Position numbers and translations under genes: made by a program. 64,000 bases of DNA, taken from Gymnopus androsaceus JB14 (taxonomy: Eukaryota > Basidiomycota > Agaricomycetes > Agaricales > Omphalotaceae). Where the stretch lies: contig ML769401.1 in NCBI GenBank assembly GCA_009733575.1, positions 154,730 through 218,729 of the forward strand. Direction: 5' to 3'. Shown here piece by piece: positions 10,946 through 21,720 of this stretch (positions are counted from its first letter, which is position 1; the number at the start of each line of letters is the position of its first letter). The notes below the pieces were generated by a model, which saw only the letters and a list, made by a program, of their open reading frames with translations, was not told the DNA's origin and ran no database searches.

Positions 10946-11335
10946 CATCAGCGAAACCCGGCAGAACTGCACAGTTCTGTGCAGCACTCAAAGCACGTCA
11001 TAGCAAAGTAGCCCTCTGTGCAGAGCTATAGAGAGCTGGGCTGCTATGGAATGCTATAGCATGCTGTGGTCGCCGTCAGCTGTCAGGACTAAATATATTA
11101 TTTATTTGAATCAAATTTGAATTGTTTCCGGACGAGAATCATGAAACCGAAATAAAATCATTTATTTTATCGTGTTCATACATAGAATAGTACTACTAGT
11201 AGGACAACAATAATGTAGTGAAACCATAACTCTAGTACTTAATATAAAGTTGAAGGTGAGTGCGTGCGATAGGCGAAGGCGGGTATCACATACTAGTACA
11301 TATGTATATCTTAAGTATACCCCCCTTTCTACAAT
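10946..11335. mobile_element. TIR element, truncated relative (left end only)
   Basis: Begins CATCAGCGAAACCCGG, a degenerate version of the CATCAGCAAAACCTGGGTG terminus. CACAGTTCTGTGCAGCA, CATAGCA, TGCTATGGAATGCTATAGCATGCTGTGG arrays and the AT-rich core (AAATATATTATTTATTTGAAT, ACTACTAGTAGG) follow, as in the 15558-16275 copy. The right terminus is missing; the sequence runs into the unrelated MITE at 11337. Confidence 0.65.
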
Positions 11336-11336
11336 A

Positions 11337-11652
11337 GGGACGGTCAAAGTAGGGAATAAAAATGCCGCTGAAAGGGCACTGAAAGAATAAATGAAGAATC
11401 ATTTCGGCGTTGGAACGATTGACCGACCCTTTTCAGTTTCGCTGAAAGCTGCGAAGAATCAGTTGCTGAAATATGCATTTATCACATCAAGGAATAAAAA
11501 TAATGATTTCAGCGGCTGAAATTGGTTTAAGCGACTATCGAGCCGCTCAACGCTTAAGTTGAAAATAAATGTTTATTCATTAAATTTAATGGTTTCGCCA
11601 AATTCTTCAGCAAACACTTCAGCGGCGATTTCAGCACCACTTTGACCATCCC
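11337..11652. mobile_element. MITE with TA target duplication (Tc1/mariner-like ends), 316 bp
   Basis: Starts GGGACGGTCAAAGT and ends ACTTTGACCATCCC (13 of 14 bases inverted-complementary), flanked by TA at 11335-11336 and 11653-11654. GCCGCTGAA motifs are repeated just inside both ends. There is no ORF. The TA duplication suggests mobilisation by a Tc1/mariner-superfamily transposase; none is encoded here. Confidence 0.75.
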
Positions 11653-11879
11653 TAATATGAAAACCTTAAGATCGTCAATTCACTACCTACTCCTCCGCCC
11701 TGCAAGACATCCAACAGACTCAACGACGTACACTGGGATGTCATGAGGTAAGTGTCACGCGACACTTAAAAGCTGGTTGGGATTGGGCTGGGATGAAGTT
11801 GCATGCTCGCTCCTTCTTTCAGATTCCGGCTCTCGACGATTGGAACACTCCTCGGTATTCCGCTTCCTAGAAAGAATTC

Positions 11880-13410
11880 ATGAGCTCAACTACAAATCTG
11901 GGTGAGGTTGCGTTTAGGCTGTCACTCATGTTGCTATTTTCACACTGCTTGCTTCGCCAGTGTTTAACGTTACATTCTTTACAATTTCAAGTGGTTCCAC
12001 CATAGCCAGGCTATGGATTCGATATCGCAGGCAGCGTCTATGGTGGGATGACGGCTGTGAGTATTAGCTACTAGTTCAATCTCATAATCTCAAAAGGCTT
12101 CAGGGGCCATTCTCACCATGATCCTCTCAACATTAGTAGATATTTCTTTGTTCGGGTCAGGTATGTCCTATATAGGCTACTTATAAGTAACCTCGAAATC
12201 CGATAATGATTGTTTATCAGGCTCGAATCCACTCATACCCTTCTCCCCTCAGGTGGAGATCGTGCAGTTCTGGTAAGAACATCTTGAACTTGAGATTATA
12301 AAAAGAAATATAGATTAATTATCTTTAGGGTCGGTCTGATTTGCTTTACTTTGGCTGTTTGGTGAGTTCTTTTTACCAATAATATGTTCGCTGCATTTCA
12401 CACATATCCGAATTAGGTGTGCTCGAATAAGCCTGATGCTTTCAATAATCCGCCTTATTCCACCATTGTTTACCCTACGAAGAATTTCCGAATGGGCTGT
12501 TGTCTCTTTCTCTCTCATATGTGTGGGTATCCTCACGCCGAAGATATACGTCTGCGCCTCATACCAATCCTGGCGTGATATGTTAGACTCTCAATGCAAC
12601 TTGAGACTGAAACTTGCCATAGGCGAGCTCATTAGTAGGTTTTTCTTCACAAGTGAATTTTATAAGCTAATGGTTATAATCTATTATGATTCAGCCGATC
12701 TTGTAGCGGACATTACACTTGTTGTTATACCTATTCGTCTACTAGGATACGTCAATCTTCCAAAAGACAAGTGGAGGTGATCAAATAAATCTGTGACAGC
12801 CAAGACAAGTGAACTGACTCCACGCATGTACATACTCCTAGAATGCTCATTGTCATTTTTGGAGCTAGCCTGCTCACCAGCGCGATGTCGGTTGTACACT
12901 CCGTATTTCTTGTGGACTCTGTGTCTCATAGCTACGACCATTTCATAATACCTATCGCCGCTGAACTCGAGGTGCACATTGCTTTTTCTTTTTTGAATCT
13001 TGATACATCCATATCTTACCGATTTTTAGTTGGGGACTGCCCTTACTGTCGCTAATCTGGGTGTACTAACACCCTTTCTAACTCGATTACTCGGCAAACA
13101 CGACGGAGATATCGATAGTAAACCATACACTCATTATCCAAGCATTCAGACCAATGGGGATATTCGCATGCGCCGAGTATCAGATCTAGTAGCATCAGGC
13201 ATTCGCTTGACCGATACTGGTCGTGTATCTACTAGCGTCCGTGTTCAAGAGCCAGACCCTCCGGGTCCGAAAAGAAAACATGAGGACCTGATGGTTCTAG
13301 GCTCTCCCCTTTCCTCTGATTCAAATGCCGGACCTCTGGATGGTATGGACTGCTACGAGATTCCAAAAAGCAAACTTTTGCAGGGTAATTCAATGCAGCA
13401 AGTATTATAG
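11880..13410 (+). CDS. SAT4/fungal-rhodopsin-like seven-helix membrane protein, copy 1
   Basis: Multi-exon gene (about nine short exons) starting ATGAGCTCAACTAC at 11880. Exon 2 encodes VFNVTFFTISSGSTIARLWIRYRR followed by LWWDD, the signature loop of the fungal rhodopsin/SAT4-type family. Later exons give SARISLMLSIIRLIPPLFTL, ADITLVVIPIRLLGYVNLPK, MLIVIFGASLLTSAMSVVH and VGTALTVANLGVLTPFLTRL as membrane helices, then a hydrophilic cytosolic tail of about 100 residues. Introns are about 50-65 nt. It is paralogous, exon by exon, to 61976-63464, including upstream DNA from 11657. Function is unknown; the family includes PTH11-like and uncharacterised receptors. Confidence 0.75.
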
Positions 13411-13649
13411 TAGTATATAAACATCTTTTTTATATTTGCGCATTAAAGTTTAAATAACAATAATCAATGAAGACAACGTATAAGTCCCCGGAAGGAAAAG
13501 CGACTTGCCATAATGGAACTCGAACCACGCTCCCATTTTAGGGAAGTACTGGAACTATGCGTCAATACGAGATCCCATACTTACAACAATGATTGGTCGG
13601 GCACGTATCAGGAATAAGATCCTAGATTCAGCGTCCTTCTAAGCTCGGG

Positions 13650-14740
13650 CCCGCTACTTTTCATTCAGGTTGAAGTTATAATTGATGCAGAATACAGACC
13701 AGTATTTATTTATTTGTGCGGCGTGTTTGGCTGGATCTGGCAACGTTCGGGATACGCAAATCTCATGGGACTTTCTATATACCTATCCATATTTTTCGAT
13801 CTTATTTTACCCATCAAGAGCAAGCAAGTAAAGCTGGATTATAGTTTGGGTAACAGCAAGCTATTAAATGTCCCGGGAAGAAGCAAGTATTGATAGTGGA
13901 GTCCTGCCCATCAGCGCACACAAAATCTGCAGCGCTTTCAAGCTCATCTGCATACGAACCCAGAGTAAAGTCTCCCCTCCTAAGAGTTGTCCTCAGAATT
14001 TGCCACCGAATCCAGAAAATCCAAAACCAGAGTAGCTTCCTTCCTGGCGCCTGCCAGCTGCCAACTTTGAGTCGTCCTCAGATCTGCCGCCGAATCCAGA
14101 AAATCCAAACCCAGAATAACGAGTCGTCTTCAGACCTGTCAGAGAAGTCAGAGAATCCAAACCCAGAATAGCTCCCCTCCTAATGCCTGTGTGGAAGAAT
14201 CAATTAAACATCAATCGGAGAGGGTGGTCTATGTTCACCTCAAATTTCTAACTTCCCGACTCAAAGAGGATACATTGTGCTCATTGGCAGGAGTAGGCAC
14301 TGGCAGCTCTGCCAGGGGGCGAACAAACATCAAACGTTATGGCTAAAGTATTAGAACAACGCTCACCGCTGCTGCATATAACGCAAGAAAAAATAATACA
14401 GTGATGACAGACCGCATTTTGTTCAAGTTGTGAAAGAAATTAAAAGAACAGAGCTGAGGTGGAACTGGATCGGAACCACCATGAAAATTCTGACCTTAAT
14501 TTTATACTGCTATCTATCTATCTCTATGAGAGTGCAATTCTGATCATGATTAATCAATGTCAAAGCGAAATCTGGAGACGGCGAAACTCAAGTCAAGCCA
14601 TCCCCGTTTTTCATCAATGTCAAAGCGTTGGAATTTGGAGACGGCGAAACCAGGGCAAAACTCAACTCAAGCCATCAGAATGGTCTCTAAAAAGACAGTT
14701 ACCGTGTCCATCTGAAATTTGAGAACATAAAGGATCTTCG
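13650..14740. repeat. Dispersed repeat, copy 2
   Basis: Second copy of the 9640-10700 repeat, about 80-85 percent alike by eye. The tandem units at 13950-14180 (GCCTGCCAGCTGCCAACTTTG, AACCCAGAATA) are more degenerate. A direct duplication of about 58 bp containing CAATGTCAAAGCG and GGAGACGGCGAAAC occurs at 14555-14670. No gene recognised. Confidence 0.6.
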
Positions 14741-15195
14741 AACAGTCAAACTGGCCTCCAGTCATCGGGGTAAAGGTTGACTTCATCGCTCTCACATGAT
14801 GAATTCCAAGATACGCATTATTGATAATTGAAGACGCTATTTCTCCGAATAGCGTCCATCCTAGTACGCGCCTGAATGGGTGTCGGGTTATGAAGTACCT
14901 GATGAGTGCTCACAAGGAAATTAATTTCATTACATTCAACACATGAAGTTCAGTACTAGTGCTAGTAATGATACAGTAGCTGAGGTCGCAGGCTAAGTAT
15001 CGAGCACTTACTCCCAGTGTCAAATGCTCTAGAGATGAACTGCTCAAATGCCAAAAATAAGTAACTTGGATAAGTTCGAAGTTCCGTTTACAGTAATACG
15101 AACCGCAGATGAACAGTGGCAGAGAAGGTACGCTACATTCAACTCTAATAAGTGGCAATCTAGAAGTTATCATGTGAAGACACACTGATCCAGTA
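14741..15195. other. Intergenic, no gene recognised
   Basis: Contains a small imperfect hairpin (GACGCTATTTCTCCGAATAGCGTC, about 14832-14855) and short ORFs with no family resemblance. Confidence 0.4.
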
Positions 15196-15557
15196 CTAAT
15201 AAACTAATGAGTCTGAAACCAGCCTCCCTATTTCTGCAACTTCTTCGAATGAAGTTGTCGTACTACGATCCCAAGCCTTTAACACAACCGAGCGTAATGG
15301 TTCGATTCCTATCCTCTGTGCATCAGCATCAGAAAAACATCGCGACTGGATCATGTCGATAAAGCCTGCATCATCGAAAACCTTCCCAGCAACCCTCAAG
15401 GAGAGATAGCAGAGTTTAGGTAGGATGAGAATAGAAAATGAGCTGTGAAAGCTTTGGATGAGAGCTGGAGTGTTCGTTTTGGAGGAGTCAATTTCAAGGT
15501 GAGGATCCTCGACAGTGAGTGAGGTCAAGGAGGGTAGTCGTTTGAGGACAGCGACAA

Positions 15558-16275
15558 CATCAGCAAAACCTGGGTGTTCTGTACAGAGCTGTACAGCTCT
15601 GTACAGAACCCACAGCACTTATAGGACCCATAGCAAGGTACCCCTCTGTACAGAACTGTGGGATGCTATGGGTTGCTGTGGATCGCTGTGGACTTCACGG
15701 GAACGCCGCCATCAGGGTTCTATTCAATATTGATTCAGTACCAAATATATTATTATTTTGAATTGATTCCCTGGCTTGCGAGAGCGAAATACTTTATAAA
15801 ATCATTTTATTGGCGATTCCAAACACGACTAATACTACTACAACATACATACTCAACTCATCCACCAGGTCCACAAATGGTGTCAAATTGTATACTAATT
15901 AACTGCAACCTCCTACCAGTCATCAAATCCTTCTTCAATGACACTAAAAGATGTCAAGATATACAATTAGAGCCTCCGAGTCAAAAATTGCAGAGAGCAA
16001 AACTTACAGTCTGAGTTAAGTTGAGCTTAGTGGGGGGAGGAAAAGACGTCGAACTTGTCGAAACCATTGATTAAATAGCGTCCAAGGTCCCCGTTGCCAT
16101 ATCCATCAGCTGGGAATGACAGGTGTCAGAATGCTCGAGCAACAGTCAACCTACAGCATCTTACAGGACCTCATAGGACCTCATAGCATTCCACAGCACT
16201 GTACAGTGCTGTGGCTGCTATGGATTGCTATAAGCTGCTATAGGTGCTGTAGCATTCACCCAGGTTCTGCTGATG
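15558..16275. mobile_element. TIR element, copy 2 (718 bp)
   Basis: Ends CATCAGCAAAACCTGGGTG and CACCCAGGTTCTGCTGATG (one mismatch), flanked by AA (15556-15557) and AA (16276-16277). Subterminal arrays of CCACAGCA, CATAGCA, TGCTGTGG and TGCTATGG occupy about 140 bp at each end. The core shares AT-rich blocks (ACCAAATATATTATTATTTTGAAT, CGACTAATACTACTAC) with copies 1 and 4. It sits inside the LRR coding region of the F-box gene. Confidence 0.88.
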
Positions 16276-16699
16276 AAGATCATTGTCGGGTGGCTGCAGA
16301 CCTTGAATCGAAAGATTTGTCAAAGCACACGGCGAGGATCTAATGAGAAAGGATTCCAGCATGGACAGTGGCCAAGTAACTTTGGGTAGTGAATCCTTCT
16401 CAAAAGCATACCTTTCTATAGCCAAGGAGGTCAAGGAAGGGCAAATCAATGATGACAGGACAACATCCAGCCAGCTCGTTTCGTTCCGTGAGTCATCAAT
16501 GACTATGGACAATGATCGAAGACCTGTGAATGCTCTCGGAGGGATAGTGGCTTCTGGGCGCAGCTCGGTATCATAATGGTCTGATCGAAATTGCAGCAAG
16601 ATGAGATTTGGGCACCACTCCACAATCTGGCCGAGCTCTCCCTCCCAAGAAACATCCAAGGATGTAAGTTTTTGCCACGGAAATTCTGTGGGCATTATT

Positions 16700-16863
16700 C
16701 ATCAGCAAACCTGGGTGATCCACAGCAAGGTCCCCTCTGTCCAGAACTGGACAGCACTGTGGCTTCTGTGGATTGTATTGGGCTTCTGTACAGTGCTGTA
16801 CAGCAACCCACAGCAATCCACAGCAATCCACAGCAATCCACAGTTCACCCAGGTTTGCTGATG
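16700..16863. mobile_element. TIR element, copy 3, internally deleted (164 bp)
   Basis: Ends CATCAGCAAACCTGGGTG and CACCCAGGTTTGCTGATG, perfect inverted repeats that lack one A on both sides, flanked by TT (16698-16699) and TT (16864-16865). It consists almost only of terminal repeats and subterminal CCACAGCA arrays; the AT-rich core is gone. Inserted in the F-box gene about 420 bp from copy 2. Both ends carry the same one-base loss, which suggests the ends were homogenised during transposition. Confidence 0.88.
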
Positions 16864-17932
16864 TTCCCGAATAATTAGTCGTTATGAGAGATCTGAGTAT
16901 CGGAGCTTGCCCCAGGACTTCAAGCGAGTTCCTAGTGGTACTGTCAAACTCGAGCTCTCTCAGCATATGGAATTGGACCTCAACATCGGTTGAGATGCCA
17001 AACATCTCGGAAGAAAGATGATTGTCGCCAACGAACATCAGGTATTCCCATTTGCCTACATGAAGTCCAAGGAGTGACAATGCAGGATGAGGTTGTGGGA
17101 TGCTGTAGATTGGGATCCTTGTATCAATTCTTAGCCTGAGTAATGAAGTACCGGACCGTTGGACATGAAGTTCAACATTAGAAATGAATCCTCGCGAAGC
17201 TGCCAATGATTTCTCAGTAATGTTGCCGACCTCCAAGATCAGTGACATCCGTGACCAAAGGGCAGAGAAGGAGAGGGTGATTTGACGCCATTGAGAAGAT
17301 ACGCTGCTGAGGACCAAGGCGGGCATAGCAGCTGGGCCATCATCGCCAATGGGCCACAGCATACCGCTCAGGTTTCGGTATTCGCGCATGCGATTGTCCT
17401 GAGACGAGGTCGAAAATAAGCATGAGAATCTCATTGGGAAGCTTCCGGATTGGAGTGACAAGGTACCGCAGTTTCGACTCGTATTCCTTCAACTTTCGCT
17501 GCAGAGACTGCAAGCGAGCAATCTCAGACGCGTAGTCCTGGTAATCCTTGTCAAGGAGAGAAAATATTACATCGACCTCTGCGCGAGTGGTAGGATCATA
17601 ATCGGGGCGAATTTTGTCTTTGATCGCGTCAGATTCCAGATCGATGCGCGGGGTAAAGTTAGTGATGCCACAAGTTGGGCATTTGGAAGCCATCTAGAAT
17701 GAGGATCCGGAAGGAGCGGGCTGAGGTCGAGTATTGGGAAATATTGGTTGAAGGAACAGACTAAGTAGTAAGCGAGCAGAACTAACCGGTCGACACTGCT
17801 TGATGGAAGAGAAGAGAAGAGAAAGTCACGAGGGCGTTTGGAGGTTTCCGAGTCACATCAAGTTCGGTATATTTTCATCGCATCTACACCTCTAACGGCT
17901 CATTCTGTGTCCTAGGTTCAGCAGAGCCGTAA

Positions 17933-19630
17933 ATGGCACCATTTTCGAGCACAACTTCTAATTTCAGCTTCACGCCGCGCGTTGATCTGGAATCTGACGC
18001 CTTGAAAAAAAGACTGGACAGCTCCGAATACGATCCCACTGCGTGTGCAGAGATCGAAGAAATGCTTTCGCTCCTCGGGAAGGATCGTCAGGATTGTGTA
18101 TCCGTACTTGCCCACCTACAGGCGCAAGTCGAAGCTCTTTCATCTCACCTACGACAGGTACAGGAATGCGAGTCGAAACTTCGACCTCTCCTCTCTCCTA
18201 CTCCCATTCTACAGCTTCCTAATGAACTTCTCATGTTTATTTTCGACGACGTTTCTCAAGACAATCTGTTGCGAGAGCACCCTCGATTGAAGAAGAGTCC
18301 TCTGTGGCAAGATGGGGAGGATGGCCTTGCAACCATGCCTGCTTTGGCTCTTAGTAGTGTGTGTTCTCGGTGGCGGAGAATCTTACTTTCGGAATCTGCA
18401 CTTTGGTCTCAGATGTCGTTGATCCTATATGTCGACATTACCGAGGAGTCGAGTGCAGTTTTACAATCAGGAGGATTCTTCAATATTGTCCAGCTTTACA
18501 TTGAGCGGTCAGCCGTGTCTCCTCTTCAGCTACGATGAACCAGGGGAGAATTCCGTCGCGGCTACATGCCATCTCACCCTGTTTTATCGCTCGTCGGTCG
18601 TCATTGTCACAGATGGCGACACCTGACATTCATAGGCTCAGCTTTCCTTTCTCGCGATATTTTCTCCATACCTAACACTGTCGACAAGCTTCCTAGGCTG
18701 GAAGAGCTTTGTTTGGATGCTGCCAACAATACAACATTGGGGGTCATTTAGGTTCCCTAAACTCTGGTCTCTCCGGTTGGATAGCTCTCTGCTGGGGTTA
18801 TCTTTTTCATATTCTCTGTGGCGACAGCTCACATTCCTCAATGTCATTTATGATGGGACAGATGGAAGTGTCAGCTGGATTGCTGACTGTTGTCATAATC
18901 TCAGCTCGATTCAATTTCGTCTCCACTCTGCTCCATCTATACAGCGCCAGATAACATTTGGAAGGCTTCAGTCACTGTCTATTGTCATCATGGAGAGGAC
19001 ACCAGGTAGTGCCAACTGGATCCACAACATCTTGCTCTCATTAAATTGCCCTTCCTTGACTTCTTTGACATTGAAGAGGCTAATAGATGAGCAAAATTCA
19101 AGGCCTGTGGATGGGCACAAGTCCTTTGACTGGTATTTCAAATCTTTCCTATCCTCATCCACCATCACCAATCTTTCAATTCAAGGCTTAGAGCCTTTCG
19201 GGTGGTGACCTCATCTCCATGTTGAAGCAAACACCCCTCTTGACTTCACTGACTATTGAAGATCCAAAATATGAATGTCTTGATGACTCCGATTTTTCCG
19301 AGACTATCACACCCTGCTCTTATCCAAAGCCTTCACAGCTTCACTATGAAGCCCTTTCTCAACCACTGCTCCCCTTTCACCAGAATTGCGCCATCTCACA
19401 TTGAGCTATGCAGGCAATGTGTTTGATGATGCTGGGTTTGTTCGAGGATGGTTGAATCTAGATGCTTGTCCAAACGAAATGGCACAGAGGATAGGAATTT
19501 ACCCGTTGCAGTCGCTTGTATTGACGTCTTGGGATCGTACTCCCAAGGTATTGTCTGGGGTTGCAGAGAATATATAAACCCATACGCCGTTTGCAACAAG
19601 CAGGGTTTAGGATCGTTGTCAAGGAGTTGA
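17933..19630 (+). pseudogene. Degenerate F-box/LRR gene
   Basis: Starts MAPFSSTTSNFSFTPRVDLE (the CPTCG motif of the paralogs is lost) with an intact coiled-coil and F-box (LQLPNELLMFIFDDVSQDN, MPALALSSVCSRWRR). A stop after SPLQLR at 18538 is followed by frame changes near 18540-18720, 19205 and 19390. Later LRR segments remain legible: LWRQLTFLNVIYDG, LNCPSLTSLTLKRL, HLTLSYAGNVFDDAGF. It is divergent from 15196-17693 with a 239-bp shared promoter region. At least four breaks are present, so it is probably non-functional. Confidence 0.75.
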
Positions 19631-20148
19631 GTTAGCGGATGAGCATTACTTATTTATTCTGTACTAGTTGCTTTTTTGCTTCCTGCTATAGCGTTTCTTT
19701 GTATATGTTGCAATTGTAACCAGAGTTATTAAGTCATACCTTTCGCTCGAAATAGATCTCAATCTTTAGGTGCTGGTGCACCGAATTCGTTACCATCCCT
19801 TATCCATACATTGCTATTAGTAGTACAGGAGGCTCAACAGGATACATGAATACAATCTAAAAGCGCGCAATTTTATTACCTGTACAGTGTAGCCCCGCAC
19901 TCTGTTGCGCACTTTTGCGTACGCCTATTATCCCAGCCTACTGCTACTCCCATATCAGTATCGATGAATACACGAAAGCCTCCATCAGACTTCATCTATA
20001 TAGGCGGGGATAGTCCAATCCCAGTCATGACACGAATCGTGCTAGAAGAAGCAGAGAGATGCTCGGACTCAAGCTGTTGACTCTCAAAGGAAGAAGCAAA
20101 CGCGCTGCACCCGCAAGTACGGGCTATCCATAATCTCTGCGTCTAGCT
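19631..20148. other. Intergenic, about 520 bp
   Basis: AT-rich, no ORF or repeat recognised. Confidence 0.5.
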
Positions 20149-21083
20149 TTAGCCTGCCCGAGGCTGATTCCGACTCTGCCTGCTAATCCAATGTCTAAAC
20201 AGTAGATATGCAAGGCAGGCGATGATGAGGAATATAGCCGTTATGGTTTTGGAACCTATGACGGAGACTTCGTGTTCGACCTGAGAGTTGTAAAGAAGAG
20301 CATAAGCTACGAAGCGGCTGGAACGATTCAACTCACCACGGACGCAAACGGGGATAGAATCGGAATCGTAAAATGTGCCCATTGAGCTTGACGCCCACTA
20401 GGAGGACTATGAACCAAGGAGAGTTGAGAGAACAACATGGAGAATGTAATGATGAGGATGAATCCTAGCAGTATAACCTGAAATTGCAGAAGAGTTAAAT
20501 CAGATTTAAGAGATAACATGTAAGGAGCTAACACGAACCAAAAGTCTCTCCAACCTCATCAGCCTCGTATCATAAAGCTTGCTCAACTGTGCGACTTCGT
20601 TCTGTACTTTTCCGACGTTAGTAGGAGTACAAATGAGTAGAGCAAGACACGCACCCCTCTTTTCGTCTCTGCGACATAAGTCACGCTCTTCACATCCTCG
20701 TAATGTTCCTTTCGCGCAACAAGCAGCGTTTCTGCCGTTAATGCGCGCGCCGCCCAGTATTGTTCTGCTCGAGAACGAGGAGCATATCGGATAAATGGAT
20801 TGGAAGTAGAGTTGTGTAGAATTTCTGGTGTCGAGCTTGAGAATCTTGTTAGACTAGGTGTCGAGGATGATGTTAAAGCCATTTTCATCGTGTTGGAACC
20901 CTGTTCTCCTTCGTCGAGAGACCTGACGAGAGCACTGGCACTAGGTGTTACCAAGTTTGTCGTGTTGTTGCTCTGATCCAGAGTTGGATGAAGAGCAACT
21001 TGTGGGCTACTTTGAGTTCTAGATCGTCCGGCATTCGCAGGGCCAGCAATATCTGGCTTGGATTTTTTCAGTCTGTTGATCAT
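20149..21083 (-). CDS. Hypothetical protein: disordered N-terminus, coiled-coil, two membrane helices
   Basis: The start at 21083 (MINRLKKSKPDIAGP) is preferred to an upstream Met at 21245 because the extra residues look non-coding. Ser/Thr-rich segment, then a helical stretch EQYWAARALTAETLLVARK, DVKSVTYVAETKR spliced to NEVAQLSKLYDTRLMRLERLL (acceptor GTACAG near 20606), a membrane helix VILLGFILIITFSMLF and, after further introns (about 20338-20283), a second helix TITAIFLIIACLAYLLF with a short basic tail. The join near 20400 is uncertain. Looks like a small endomembrane protein; no known family recognised. Confidence 0.5.
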
Positions 21084-21720
21084 GATGAAGCCTAATGAGA
21101 AGGTATAGTAATGGTAATAGCAAGAGATAGGCTGGGAATTAGTCTTGGAGACATGGAATTGCCAACATTGGTCTCTGAGCCCTAGTTTCAGAGGTTGTTG
21201 CGGTGGAAGATTGGAAATCAATTTGGCGCCAGCATTCAAGACCAATGAGCGACTGTGAACGACTTTATATTCACTCGAGATATTTCTGGCTACATATATG
21301 GTTCAGGCGCGGCGCACAATGCCGAGTTGAGTCGCAGACGAGTAAGGACTCAGAATTTGCACTTTGCTTACAGGAGACTAACGTGGTTCGTCTCTGTCTT
21401 TATGGTACTCGCTGTGCTCACCCCATCATAGATGACACGACATTTCTAATGGGTTTTCCAACGCTCATCTTTAGATTCGGCGTTGCTTAAGGAGATTTAA
21501 TGAACTTTGGGTACTACATAGGAAGGGCGCGAGTATGCACCTGGCTACGCATCTTCTATGAAGAGTTCTTATAAGCGCTTGGCAAACTGAGTAAATGAAA
21601 GTAAGCACTCACCCATGCGCTCAATCTCATTTTCTACAGAGGACCCTGAAACAGGCAAGCCAGAGTTAAGCATTAACGATGAAATTGAAATAGAAAAAAG
21701 GAATGGCTTCACATTTGCCA
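21084..21720. other. Intergenic, about 640 bp
   Basis: Upstream of the two-helix protein and downstream of the F-box gene. No supported gene. Confidence 0.4.

Larger units (their letters stand above)
15196..17693 (-). pseudogene. F-box/LRR protein gene interrupted by two TIR elements and a frameshift
   Basis: Start at 17693: MASKCPTCG, then a coiled-coil (SLLDKDYQDYASEIARLQSL) and an F-box core (LPNEILMLIFDLVS). Near 17400 a two-base loss shifts the frame relative to the paralog at 21721-23409 (LIFNHVSQ). The leucine-rich part then continues to SLITTNYSG, where a 164-bp element (16700-16863) sits, resumes PTEFPWQKLTSLDV to LQPPDNDL, meets a 718-bp element (15558-16275), and resumes VAVLKRLPSLTSLTV to the end. 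Excising each element plus one duplicated dinucleotide restores the frame and matches the paralog in length. The C-terminus is about 20 residues shorter than the paralog. It lies head-to-head with the copy at 17933. Intact relatives would be SCF substrate adaptors. Confidence 0.8.

Noticed and set aside
13500..13560. tRNA-like T-loop (GAACTCGAACCACG)
   Set aside because: No acceptor or anticodon stem could be paired around it.
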